Part shown: positions 6,644 to 14,003 of the stretch, one piece after another
Layout of the letters: every line of letters starts with the position of its first letter
Numbering within the stretch: the first letter of the stretch is position 1
Assembly (NCBI GenBank): GCA_046724395.1
Contig: JBKOWM010000162.1
Coordinates: forward strand, 1-28,663
Length of the DNA stretch: 28,663 bases
Direction of reading: 5' to 3'
Source of the DNA: DATAEU01 sp046724395
GTDB taxonomy: Bacteria; Actinomycetota; UBA4738; HRBIN12
Notes under the pieces: generated by a model
Told to the model about the DNA's origin: nothing
Databases searched by the model: none
Seen by the model: only the letters and a program-made list of their open reading frames with translations
Made by a program: the position numbers and the translations under genes

Positions 6644-8953
6644 ATGGCCATCACGAATCTCAGCAAGACAATCGGAGGTCAGACAATGACCTTCGAGACG
6701 GGCAAGCTCGCGCTTCAGGCGCAGGGCTCCGTCGTCGTGACGTTCGGCGAGACAGAGGTGCTCGGGACATGCACGACCGCGGCGCCTCGCGAGGGCATCG
6801 ACTTCTTCCCGCTGACCGTCGACGTCGAGGAGCGGATGTATGCGGCCGGCAAGATCCCCGGCGGCTTCTTTCGACGTGAGGGCAGGCCGTCCGAGACCGC
6901 GATCCTTACAGCGCGGCTGACCGACCGGCCGCTTCGCCCGACCTTCAGGGAGGGTTTCCGCGACGAGGTCCAGGTCGTCATCACGGTGCTGTCCGTCGAC
7001 ATGGCAAACCCGTACGACATCCCGGGCATCAACGCCGCAAGCGTCGCGACGATGGCGGCGGGTCTTCCGTTCGACGGGCCGATCGGCGCCGTCCGTATGG
7101 GTCTCATCGGCGGTGAGTGGCGGGTCAACCCGACGTTCCAGGACCTCGAACAGGCTACGTTCGACGTGGTGGTCGCCGGCCGCCGCAACGAACGGGGCGG
7201 GATCGACGTCCTGATGATCGAGGGCGAGGCGCCGGACGAGACGTGGCAGCTGCTGCGGGACGGCGGTGCATCGGTCGCCCCGACCGAGGAGGTCGTGGCC
7301 GAAGGGCTCGAGGCGGCGAAGCGCGCGATCGGGGAGGTCATCGACTTCCAGAACGAGTTTCTCGCGCGTATGTCGATCGAGTCCATCCCGTTCGAGCCCA
7401 GACCGCTCTACAGCGAGTCGACGTGGCGAGAGGTCGAGTCGTTCGCCGCGGAGCGGGTCCGCGCGGCTATCGTCCCCGACAAGCGCAAGCGCGAAGAGGC
7501 GCTCGCCCGCGTGAAGGAGGAGCTCAAGAACCACCTGATCGCGGCGTGGGGCGAGGATGCATTCCTCGCGGCCTCTACCGAGATCTCGCCGGCCTTCAAG
7601 GATCTCCAGAAGAAGATCATGCGGGAGCGCGTGCTGAACGAGGGCGTTCGGCTCGATGGGCGCGGCATCGAGGACATCCGACCGCTGCACTCTGAGGTCG
7701 GTCTCGTGCCGAGGGCGCACGGCTCGTCGCTCTTCCAGCGCGGCGAGACCCAGGTCCTCAACGTCACCACCCTGGGGATGCTGCGGATGAACCAGATGAT
7801 CGACACGCTCGACCCCGAGGAGTCGAAGCGGTACATCCACCATTACAACTTCCCGCCGTTCTCGACGGGTGAGGTGGGGCGGATCGGCTCGCCACGTCGA
7901 CGGGAGATCGGCCACGGCGCGCTGGCCGAGCGCGCGCTGGTCCCGGTGATCCCGCCCGAGGACGAGTTCCCCTACACGCTGCGCTTGGTGTCGGACGTCC
8001 TATCGTCCAACGGCTCGACGTCGATGGCCAGCGTCTGCGCGTCGACCCTGTCCCTTATGGACGCGGGCGTGCCCATCAAGTCACCGGTGGCCGGCATCGC
8101 GATGGGCATGATCGCCGAGGGCGATCGCTACGTTACGCTCACCGATATCCTCGGCGCCGAAGACGCCCTCGGCGACATGGACTTCAAGGTCGCAGGGACG
8201 CGCGACTGGGTCACGGCGATCCAGCTCGATATGAAGGTGACGGGGCTGCCCGCCGAGGCGCTGGGCCAGGCGCTGAAGCAGGCGCGCGAGGCGCGACTGT
8301 TCATCCTCGAGACGATGCTGCGGACCATCTCCGGGCCTCGCGACGTCGTGAACGCGAAGGCGCCGCGGATCCTGACGATCCAGATCCCAGTCGACAAGAT
8401 CGGCGAGGTCATAGGCCCCAAGGGCAAGCGCATCAACGAGATCATCGCGGCCACGGGCGCCGACATCGACATCCAGGACGACGGCACCGTCTTCATCGGA
8501 TCGCGCGAGGGACAGGGCGCGGACCAGGCGGCCAAGATGATCGACGAGATCGCGAACCCGCGACCGTTGCAGGTCGGCGAGCGGTTCAACGGCAAGGTCG
8601 TGAAGACAACGACGTTCGGCGCCTTCGTGAACCTGGTTCCCGGGCGCGATGGACTCGTGCACATCTCGAAGCTCGGGCGTGGCAAGCGCCTCAACAGCGT
8701 CGAGGAATCCGGCCTCAAGGAAGGCGACATCCTCGACGTGGAGATCCAGGACATCGATCCGACCGGGAGGATCAGTCTGAGGCCGACCGGTGAAGAGTGG
8801 GCCGTCCCGGAGGGAACCGAGCCCGAGCCGCCGCGCGAGCGACGCGACCGTGGCCCGCGTGATCGGGATCGGGGACGTAGCCGCGACCGCGGCCCCCGTC
8901 GGGATCGGGAGCCGAGGCCGCAACCGCAGCGCTCCGACACGCCCGTGGAGTAG
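6644..8953 (+). CDS. pnp: Polyribonucleotide nucleotidyltransferase (PNPase)
   Basis: PNPase degrades RNA 3' to 5' by phosphorolysis and can add tails in reverse. The 769-residue product has two RNase PH domains joined by a helical segment (first core about 10-220, second about 330-560). A KH domain carries the GxxG loop in EVIGPKGKRI (near residue 590), and an S1 domain follows (about 645-715, GAFVNLVPGRDGLVHIS). The ATG at 6644 is chosen because GGAGGA at 6631-6636 precedes it at seven bases and the protein then starts MAITNLSKTIGGQTM. The frame is open further upstream, but that stretch is the structured leader. The last 45 or so residues are rich in Arg, Asp, Pro and Gly in an RDRG-like pattern and are probably disordered. 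Confidence 0.97.
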   Translation: MAITNLSKTIGGQTMTFETGKLALQAQGSVVVTFGETEVLGTCTTAAPREGIDFFPLTVDVEERMYAAGKIPGGFFRREGRPSETAILTARLTDRPLRPTFREGFRDEVQVVITVLSVDMANPYDIPGINAASVATMAAGLPFDGPIGAVRMGLIGGEWRVNPTFQDLEQATFDVVVAGRRNERGGIDVLMIEGEAPDETWQLLRDGGASVAPTEEVVAEGLEAAKRAIGEVIDFQNEFLARMSIESIPFEPRPLYSESTWREVESFAAERVRAAIVPDKRKREEALARVKEELKNHLIAAWGEDAFLAASTEISPAFKDLQKKIMRERVLNEGVRLDGRGIEDIRPLHSEVGLVPRAHGSSLFQRGETQVLNVTTLGMLRMNQMIDTLDPEESKRYIHHYNFPPFSTGEVGRIGSPRRREIGHGALAERALVPVIPPEDEFPYTLRLVSDVLSSNGSTSMASVCASTLSLMDAGVPIKSPVAGIAMGMIAEGDRYVTLTDILGAEDALGDMDFKVAGTRDWVTAIQLDMKVTGLPAEALGQALKQAREARLFILETMLRTISGPRDVVNAKAPRILTIQIPVDKIGEVIGPKGKRINEIIAATGADIDIQDDGTVFIGSREGQGADQAAKMIDEIANPRPLQVGERFNGKVVKTTTFGAFVNLVPGRDGLVHISKLGRGKRLNSVEESGLKEGDILDVEIQDIDPTGRISLRPTGEEWAVPEGTEPEPPRERRDRGPRDRDRGRSRDRGPRRDREPRPQPQRSDTPVE

Positions 8954-8959
8954 CGCCGC

Positions 8960-10219
8960 ATGGCGATCGGCCGCACCGAGTTCACGTCGGGTCTGCGCGT
9001 TCTCACCGAGCGCATGCCCGGCGTTCGATCGGTCGCGCTCGGGTTCTGGGTACTCGCCGGTTCGCGCGACGAGCCACCAAGGATCAGCGGATCGAGTCAC
9101 TTTCTCGAGCACCTTCTGTTCAAGGGAACGAGGACGCGCTCTGCTCGAGATATCGCCGAGGCCTTCGACGCGGTGGGCGGCGACGTGAATGCGTTCACGG
9201 CGAAGGAGTACACCTCCTTCTACGCGCGCGTGCGGGACCGCGACGTCCCCATGGCCGTCGAGTATCTGTGCGACATGCTGCAGAACAGCGTCATCCGACC
9301 GGCGGACGTCGACGCCGAGCGACAGGTGATCCTCGAGGAGATCAACATGCACGAGGACACACCGGACGACGCCATTCACGATCTATTCAACGAGACGCTC
9401 TGGCCGGACCATCCGCTCGGGCGTCCGATCCTCGGCACGGTCGGCAGCATCCGCGAGGCGACGCCGGCGCAGATCCGTCGCTTCTATCGAAGGCACTACG
9501 TTCCCGCAAACCTCGTGGTCGTCGCGGCCGGCAATCTGCGACACGAGCAGCTCGTCGAGTCGATCGGCGAACACGTCGACACTGGCCAGGTCCGATCGGA
9601 GGGTCCAGCCGCGTGGAATCTTCGCGAGATCGGCCAGGCACCGTTGCCCTCGGGCCGCAGACGCGTCCGTCGCCGAAAGACCGAGCAGGCACATATCGTC
9701 CTGGGCACCAATGGCCTGTCGCGGAGCGACACCGATCGGTTCGCGCTCGGCATCGTCAACGTCGCGGTGGGAGGAGGGATGTCGTCGCGACTGTTCCAGG
9801 AGGTCCGCGAGAAACGCGGGCTCGCGTACTCGGTGTACAGCTATCACACGATGTTCGTCGACGCGGGCCTGTTTGCGGCCTACGCCGGGACGACTCCCGG
9901 ACGCGCGGGAGAGGTGTTGTCGATCCTGCGCGAGCAGCTGCAGGACGTCGCCGACGGCGGCCTGAGCGAGCGGGAGTTCGAGCGTGCGAAGGGGCACATG
10001 AAGGGCTCGCTCGTGCTGTCTCTGGATGATCCTTCGGGGCGGATGTCTCGACTGGGGAAGTCCGAGATCTCGCACGGCGAGATCCTCACGGTGAACGACA
10101 CGCTCAAGCGGATCGACGAGGTCACTTACGACGGAGCGCGCGGCGTCGCCAAGCGAGTGCTTTCGCAGCCGATGTCGCTCGCGGTCATCGGACCGTTCTC
10201 GAGGGACGCGTTTCGATGA
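8960..10219 (+). CDS. M16 family zinc metallopeptidase
   Basis: An inverzincin peptidase of the pitrilysin/processing-peptidase type. The zinc site HFLEH has His47, Glu50 and His51, and the third ligand is expected at Glu127 in LEEINMHED, exactly 76 residues after His51 as in the family. The C-terminal inactive-type M16 domain contains RKTEQAHIVLG and GGMSSRLFQEVREKRGLAYSVYSY. At 419 residues it matches the single-chain bacterial form (MlpA/YmxG-like in Bacillus) that regularly follows pnp. No signal peptide or membrane segment is seen, so it is probably cytoplasmic. Its natural substrate is not known from sequence. It ends in an ATGA overlap with dapB. Confidence 0.93.
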   Translation: MAIGRTEFTSGLRVLTERMPGVRSVALGFWVLAGSRDEPPRISGSSHFLEHLLFKGTRTRSARDIAEAFDAVGGDVNAFTAKEYTSFYARVRDRDVPMAVEYLCDMLQNSVIRPADVDAERQVILEEINMHEDTPDDAIHDLFNETLWPDHPLGRPILGTVGSIREATPAQIRRFYRRHYVPANLVVVAAGNLRHEQLVESIGEHVDTGQVRSEGPAAWNLREIGQAPLPSGRRRVRRRKTEQAHIVLGTNGLSRSDTDRFALGIVNVAVGGGMSSRLFQEVREKRGLAYSVYSYHTMFVDAGLFAAYAGTTPGRAGEVLSILREQLQDVADGGLSEREFERAKGHMKGSLVLSLDDPSGRMSRLGKSEISHGEILTVNDTLKRIDEVTYDGARGVAKRVLSQPMSLAVIGPFSRDAFR

Positions 10220-11013
10220 TCCGCGCCGGTGTCATCGGCGCGCGCGGCCGGATGGGTCTGATCGTGTGCCGCGCGATCGTCGACGCCGACGATGTGGCGC
10301 TCGTTGCTGCCATCGACCGATCGGACGTTGGTCATGACATCGGCCGGCTGATCGGGCGACCCGGTCTGAACGTCCCGATCAGCGACGAGCTCGACCGGCT
10401 TCTGGAGGCCGAGGTTGAGGTCGCGGTCGACTTCACGCATCCGGACGTCGTCATGGACGACGTTCGGTGGTGCATCGCGCACGGGATCCACGTCGTCGTC
10501 GGGACGACCGGCGTCTCGGATCGCGATCTCGACACGATCCGACAACTTCTCGAGGAAGACAGCGCCGAATCCAACGTCGTCGTCGCGCCCAACTTCGCCA
10601 TCGGCGCAGTGTTGATGCAGAGATTCGCGGGCCTCGCGGCGCCATACTTCCCGGCCGCCGAGATCATCGAGCTACACCACGCCGGGAAGGTCGACGCCCC
10701 GTCGGGGACCGCGCTCGCGACGGCGCGTCGAATCGTCGCGGCGACGGGCGGCGCAGATCTCGGGCGCGGTAGGGAAAGCGTCGAGGCGGTCCGTGGGGGA
10801 GCGGTCGACGGCGTGCGGATCCACTCGGTTCGCCTGCCGGGACTCGTCGCGCATCAGGAGGTCATCCTCGGCAGCGAGGGACAGACACTCATCATCCGCC
10901 ACGACTCGACGGACCGCACGTCGTTTATCCCCGGCGTGCTGCTCGCCGTACGCGACGTCTCGACGCGGCCCGGGTTGACCGTCGGGCTCGAACCGCTCCT
11001 CGACCTACCCTGA
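10216..11013 (+). CDS. dapB: 4-hydroxy-tetrahydrodipicolinate reductase
   Basis: DapB reduces the product of DapA to tetrahydrodipicolinate with NAD(P)H, the second committed step of lysine and diaminopimelate synthesis. The 265-residue product has the Rossmann motif GVIGARGRMG at the N-terminus, DFTHPDVV, VVGTTG, and APNFAIGAVLM. The active-site block ELHHAGKVDAPSGTA contains His154, His155 and Lys158. The ATG overlaps the peptidase stop by four bases (ATGA). dapA is not adjacent here but lies 2.1 kb downstream, past three unrelated genes. Confidence 0.96.
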   Translation: MIRAGVIGARGRMGLIVCRAIVDADDVALVAAIDRSDVGHDIGRLIGRPGLNVPISDELDRLLEAEVEVAVDFTHPDVVMDDVRWCIAHGIHVVVGTTGVSDRDLDTIRQLLEEDSAESNVVVAPNFAIGAVLMQRFAGLAAPYFPAAEIIELHHAGKVDAPSGTALATARRIVAATGGADLGRGRESVEAVRGGAVDGVRIHSVRLPGLVAHQEVILGSEGQTLIIRHDSTDRTSFIPGVLLAVRDVSTRPGLTVGLEPLLDLP

Positions 11014-11024
11014 TGTGATCGCGC

Positions 11025-11053
11025 CAACGTGATGCGCGACGTCATGCTCGTTG
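11025..11053 (+). other. Stem-loop after dapB
   Basis: CAACG-TGATG (11025-11034) can pair with CGTCA (11040-11044) and CGTTG (11049-11053). This makes about ten base pairs with one G-T wobble, a CGCGA loop and a four-base bulge. It begins 12 bases after the dapB stop. There is no T-run behind it, so it is not a classic intrinsic terminator. It may protect or process the 3' end of the long upstream transcript. Confidence 0.35.
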
Positions 11054-11116
11054 CATGATGGCCCCCGATGGAACCCGTGGCGCGATGGCCGCCGACGGTC
11101 GGGCTGCGGTGATCTG

Positions 11117-11896
11117 GTGAGGCGCAGGCTCGCCGCCCTGTTCGCCCATCCGGACGACGACGCATTCGGTATCGCGGGAACGTGCGCGTTGCACGCCGAC
11201 GAGCTCGAACTCCTGGTTGTGTTCGCGACCAGTGGCGAGGCGGGCCGCATCGCCGATGCCTCGCTGGCGACGCGCGAGACGCTCGGGGGCGTGCGAGAGG
11301 CCGAGGCGGCCGCCGCGTACCGGGTCCTCGGCGTGCGCGCCGACCTGCGGTTCCTCGGCTACCGAGACGGCCACGTCGCGGAGGTTCCCCGGCCCGAGCT
11401 CGCGTCGAGATTCGCGGAGGAGCTCGAGGGGTTTCGCCCGGAGATCGCCGTCACATTCGGTCCGGAGGGGATCACCGGCCACGACGACCACGTCGCGGTC
11501 GGCCACGCCGCTAGGGAGGCGTTCCACGCCGCCCGCGAGGACCTCGGCGCCCTGCCCGAGCGGTTGCTGCACGTCGCGCTCGCGGAGGGAGACCTCACAC
11601 GGTTGGCGGCGGAGCTCCGGGCGCGTGGGCTCGATCCGCCCGACCCTACGGAGCCGTTCCAGCCGCGCGGCGTGCCGGACGAGCGGATTGGCGTCCGCGT
11701 CGACTGTTCGCCCGTCGTCAAGCAGAAGCTCGATGCGCTACGCGAGCATCGCACGCAGGCGCAGGACCTCGAGGAGTTCCCGCAAGATCTGTGGCCGGAG
11801 GTCCTGTCGCACGAGACCTTCGAGATCGCCTGGCCGGAGCGCGACGTGGCCGCACCTCCGCTCACGGACGTATTCGACGGACTCGCCGCTACGTAG
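11117..11896 (+). CDS. PIG-L family deacetylase-like hydrolase
   Basis: A zinc hydrolase of the PIG-L/LmbE fold, whose members remove acetyl groups from N-acetylglucosaminyl compounds (including mycothiol precursors) and related substrates. The N-terminal metal motif is AHPDDDAFG (His11, Asp13, Asp14). The third ligand block is GHDDHVAVGHA near residue 120. The common motif is AHPDDE, so Asp replaces the Glu here. The end carries KQKLDALREHRTQ, usual for this family. Length from GTG at 11117 is 259 residues; this start directly precedes the first strand (RRRLAALFAHPDD). Upstream TTG and ATG codons would only add an unconserved stretch. Substrate cannot be assigned. Confidence 0.85.
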   Translation: MRRRLAALFAHPDDDAFGIAGTCALHADELELLVVFATSGEAGRIADASLATRETLGGVREAEAAAAYRVLGVRADLRFLGYRDGHVAEVPRPELASRFAEELEGFRPEIAVTFGPEGITGHDDHVAVGHAAREAFHAAREDLGALPERLLHVALAEGDLTRLAAELRARGLDPPDPTEPFQPRGVPDERIGVRVDCSPVVKQKLDALREHRTQAQDLEEFPQDLWPEVLSHETFEIAWPERDVAAPPLTDVFDGLAAT

Positions 11897-11932
11897 CTTC
11901 CGCGGCATGGACATCGACGATGAGCCCTCGCG

Positions 11933-11938
11933 TATCAT
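11933..11938 (+). promoter_or_regulatory. Candidate -10 element of the lipoprotein gene
   Basis: TATCAT sits nine bases before the lipoprotein ATG and matches TAnnnT, with four of six positions equal to TATAAT. No Shine-Dalgarno sequence is present, so the transcript probably starts at or within three bases of the ATG. Confidence 0.42.
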
Positions 11939-11947
11939 GCCCGGCTC

Positions 11948-12391
11948 ATGAGGGGTCCCGGTCGCCTGATCGCATCCGTGATCGTCCTCGCCGCCCTGGC
12001 CGCCGGGTGTACCGACAACGTCGCGAACGGCCCCGCAGCCGAAGGATCGACGCGACCTCCGACGGCCGCGCTGCCGACGAGCGTTGCGCCCGGAACGGGC
12101 GTGTACGTCTATCAGAACGCGGGGCTCGTCGCGACGCTCGAGCTGCGGGCCGGCGCGGGAACGCTTCGGATCGACAACGAGACCGGCCGTGAACTCCCGC
12201 CCCCCAGCTTTTACCTGCTCGATGCTCGCGACGGCCGCCGCGTGGATGGAACCGTCGACGGCGCCGCCCCCACCCCGGACGGCTCGAGCTCCGACTTCGA
12301 CGTCGAGTTCTCGGGCCTTGAGGTCCGCAACATCGGCCTCGCGGTTCTGCTCGTCGGCGGGGACAACTACGGCGCCTTCGTTCGGCGGTAG
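11948..12391 (+). CDS. Predicted small lipoprotein, function unknown
   Basis: I do not recognise the family. The 147-residue product starts with a basic MRGPGRLI, a hydrophobic stretch and a lipobox-like LAAGC with Cys21, so lipid anchoring to the outer face of the membrane is predicted. A Pro/Thr/Ala-rich linker (about 25-50) follows, then a domain with alternating hydrophobic strands (VYVYQNAGLVATLEL, GLEVRNIGLAVLLVGG) that suggests a small beta-sandwich. The start has no Shine-Dalgarno sequence, only a -10-like TATCAT nine bases upstream. It converges with the adenosyltransferase gene with ten bases between stops; a five-base-pair hairpin (12383-12397) spans its stop codon. Confidence 0.75.
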   Translation: MRGPGRLIASVIVLAALAAGCTDNVANGPAAEGSTRPPTAALPTSVAPGTGVYVYQNAGLVATLELRAGAGTLRIDNETGRELPPPSFYLLDARDGRRVDGTVDGAAPTPDGSSSDFDVEFSGLEVRNIGLAVLLVGGDNYGAFVRR

Positions 12392-12401
12392 GCGCCGCGG
12401 T

Positions 12402-12953
12402 CTAATCCGGCCTGCTCGGCGGCTCGGACTCGCCGGCCATCCACCGGGCCGTGACGAACAGCAGATCCGACAGCCGGTTGAGGTAGCGGAGCGCCTCCGC
12501 GTTTACCTCGGCGCCACTTTCCCGAAGCGAAACGGCCCGGCGCTCCGCTCGCCGCGCGACGCTGCGCGCTACGTCCAGGGCCGCGGAAAGCGGATTCGCC
12601 CCCGGCACGACGAACGCGTTCGGAGGCGGATGCTCGGCGACGATGACGTCGATTCGGTCCTCAAGGCGACCGACCATCTCACGTCTCACGAGCGAGATGC
12701 CGGGCTCGAGTCTCGACCGCTCCGCCGGGTTGGTCGCGAGGTCGGCGCCGAGGACGAACAGGTCTCGCTGCAGGCCGAGGAGTTCGTCCGCGAGTGGAAC
12801 GTCCTCGCAAAGGGCACGCGCCACGCCGAGAGCCGCGACCGTCTCGTCGACGCTGCCGACGGTTTCCGCGACCGAGTCGGCCTTGGAGATTCGTCCGCCG
12901 AAGAGCCGGCCAGTCGTGCCGTCGTCGCCGGTCTTGGTGTAGATACGCGGCAC
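12402..12953 (-). CDS. pduO: PduO-type cob(I)alamin adenosyltransferase
   Basis: The enzyme transfers the adenosyl group of ATP to reduced cobalamin or its corrinoid precursor, forming coenzyme B12. The 183-residue product starts MPRIYTKTGDDGTTGRLFGG, the ATP-binding signature of the PduO/MMAB family (distinct from BtuR/CobO). Later it has RSVARRAERRAV and the closing YLNRLSDLLFVTARWM helix. The start is GTG at 12951-12953 on the reverse strand. An open frame extends upstream but has no similarity, and a TATCCT -10 box ends exactly six bases before the GTG, so translation of a leaderless mRNA is likely. It is the only cobalamin gene visible in the window. Confidence 0.93.
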   Translation of the reverse strand: MPRIYTKTGDDGTTGRLFGGRISKADSVAETVGSVDETVAALGVARALCEDVPLADELLGLQRDLFVLGADLATNPAERSRLEPGISLVRREMVGRLEDRIDVIVAEHPPPNAFVVPGANPLSAALDVARSVARRAERRAVSLRESGAEVNAEALRYLNRLSDLLFVTARWMAGESEPPSRPD

Positions 12954-12959
12954 GCGGCT

Positions 12960-12965
12960 AGGATA
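12960..12965 (-). promoter_or_regulatory. Candidate leaderless -10 element of pduO
   Basis: On the reverse strand TATCCT ends six bases before the GTG start. With the usual 6-7 base gap between -10 box and transcription start, the mRNA would begin at the start codon itself. No Shine-Dalgarno sequence precedes the GTG and no good -35 match is seen. Confidence 0.5.
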
Positions 12966-13053
12966 AGCGCGCCGGGACTCCCCGACGCATGCGGAACGCA
13001 AAGCTCGCGAGCCACGCGCACTTCGCGTGTGCAACAAGTGGCCGATGAGGCGA

Positions 13054-13083
13054 TTGTGAGGCCGCGACCGCCGATGGTAGGGT
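13054..13083 (+). promoter_or_regulatory. Predicted dapA promoter
   Basis: TTGTGA (13054-13059) and TAGGGT (13078-13083) are separated by 18 bases, and TGG before the second box gives an extended -10. Transcription would start near 13090 and leave a leader of about 30 bases that includes the strong GAGGAGGA site at 13108-13115. The promoter is divergent from that of pduO; the 165-base gap between the two starts (12954-13118) holds both. Confidence 0.5.
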
Positions 13084-13118
13084 GCCTCGGCTCCCGCCGA
13101 CGGACGTGAGGAGGATCT

Positions 13119-14003
13119 ATGGCCGCACGGTTCGGCGCCGTGGTGACCGCGATGGTCAGCCCCTTCCGGCAGGACCACTCGCTCGACCTCGACGGCGCGC
13201 AGCGGCTCGCCCGCCATTTGCTTGAACACGGCACCGACTCGGTCGTCGTGGCCGGCTCGACCGGGGAGTCGCCGACGCTATCCGATCGCGAGAAGCTCGA
13301 CTTGTTCCGCGCCGTGCTCGAGGCGGCGGGCGACGACGGCAAGGTCATCTGTGGCACGGGCACGTACAACACGGCGGAGACGATCGAGCTCTCACGCGAG
13401 GCTGAGAAACTCGGCCCCGCTGGGCTGCTCATCGTCACGCCGTACTACAGCAAGCCGCCGCAGCGAGGCCTGCTCGAACACTTCACGCGCGTGGCGTCCG
13501 CCGTCGATCTGCCCGTGATCGCCTACAACATCCCGGGGCGAACCGGGATCCGGATCGAGCACGAGACGCTGCTGCAGATGGCGGAGGTGCCGAACATCGT
13601 CGCGGTGAAGGACTCGACCGGCGACTTCCAAGCGATCTCGAGGCTCATCTCGGAGGCGCCGACGGATTTCGAGGTGTACTCGGGAGACGATTGGGCTACC
13701 TTCGGCTATCTGTGTCTCGGCGGCGTCGGCGTCGTGTCGGTGGCGGCGCACGTCGTCGGGGATCGGATCCATCATCTGACCGATCTCGTGCTGTCGGGCG
13801 ACATTCCGGCCGCCCGCAAGGTGCACGAGGAGCTCTCGCCGTTGTTCAACGCCCTGTTCATCACAACCAACCCCATCCCCGTCAAGACGGCGCTCGACAT
13901 CCTGGGGCTGCCCGCTGGTCCGCCGCGGCTTCCTCTCGTCCCGGCAACGAGGGACGAGCGCGCGAGGATCGAGAAGGCCCTTTCCGATGCCGGACTCGTT
14001 TGA
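13119..14003 (+). CDS. dapA: 4-hydroxy-tetrahydrodipicolinate synthase
   Basis: DapA condenses pyruvate with aspartate semialdehyde, the entry step of diaminopimelate and lysine synthesis. The 294-residue TIM-barrel protein shows GSTGESPTL, the TPYYSKPPQRGL segment, and AYNIPGRTG with the catalytic Tyr at residue 136. VAVKDSTGDF carries the Schiff-base Lys164, and GDDWATFGYLCLGGVGVVSV follows. The ATG has an excellent ribosome-binding site and its own predicted promoter. The 3' end overlaps the predicted rnjA start by 17 bases; dapA followed by RNase J is a recurrent order in Gram-positive bacteria. Confidence 0.97.
   Translation: MAARFGAVVTAMVSPFRQDHSLDLDGAQRLARHLLEHGTDSVVVAGSTGESPTLSDREKLDLFRAVLEAAGDDGKVICGTGTYNTAETIELSREAEKLGPAGLLIVTPYYSKPPQRGLLEHFTRVASAVDLPVIAYNIPGRTGIRIEHETLLQMAEVPNIVAVKDSTGDFQAISRLISEAPTDFEVYSGDDWATFGYLCLGGVGVVSVAAHVVGDRIHHLTDLVLSGDIPAARKVHEELSPLFNALFITTNPIPVKTALDILGLPAGPPRLPLVPATRDERARIEKALSDAGLV

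Noticed and set aside
11051..11116. Earlier start for the PIG-L hydrolase
   Set aside because: The added residues are unconserved, and part overlaps the stem-loop after dapB.
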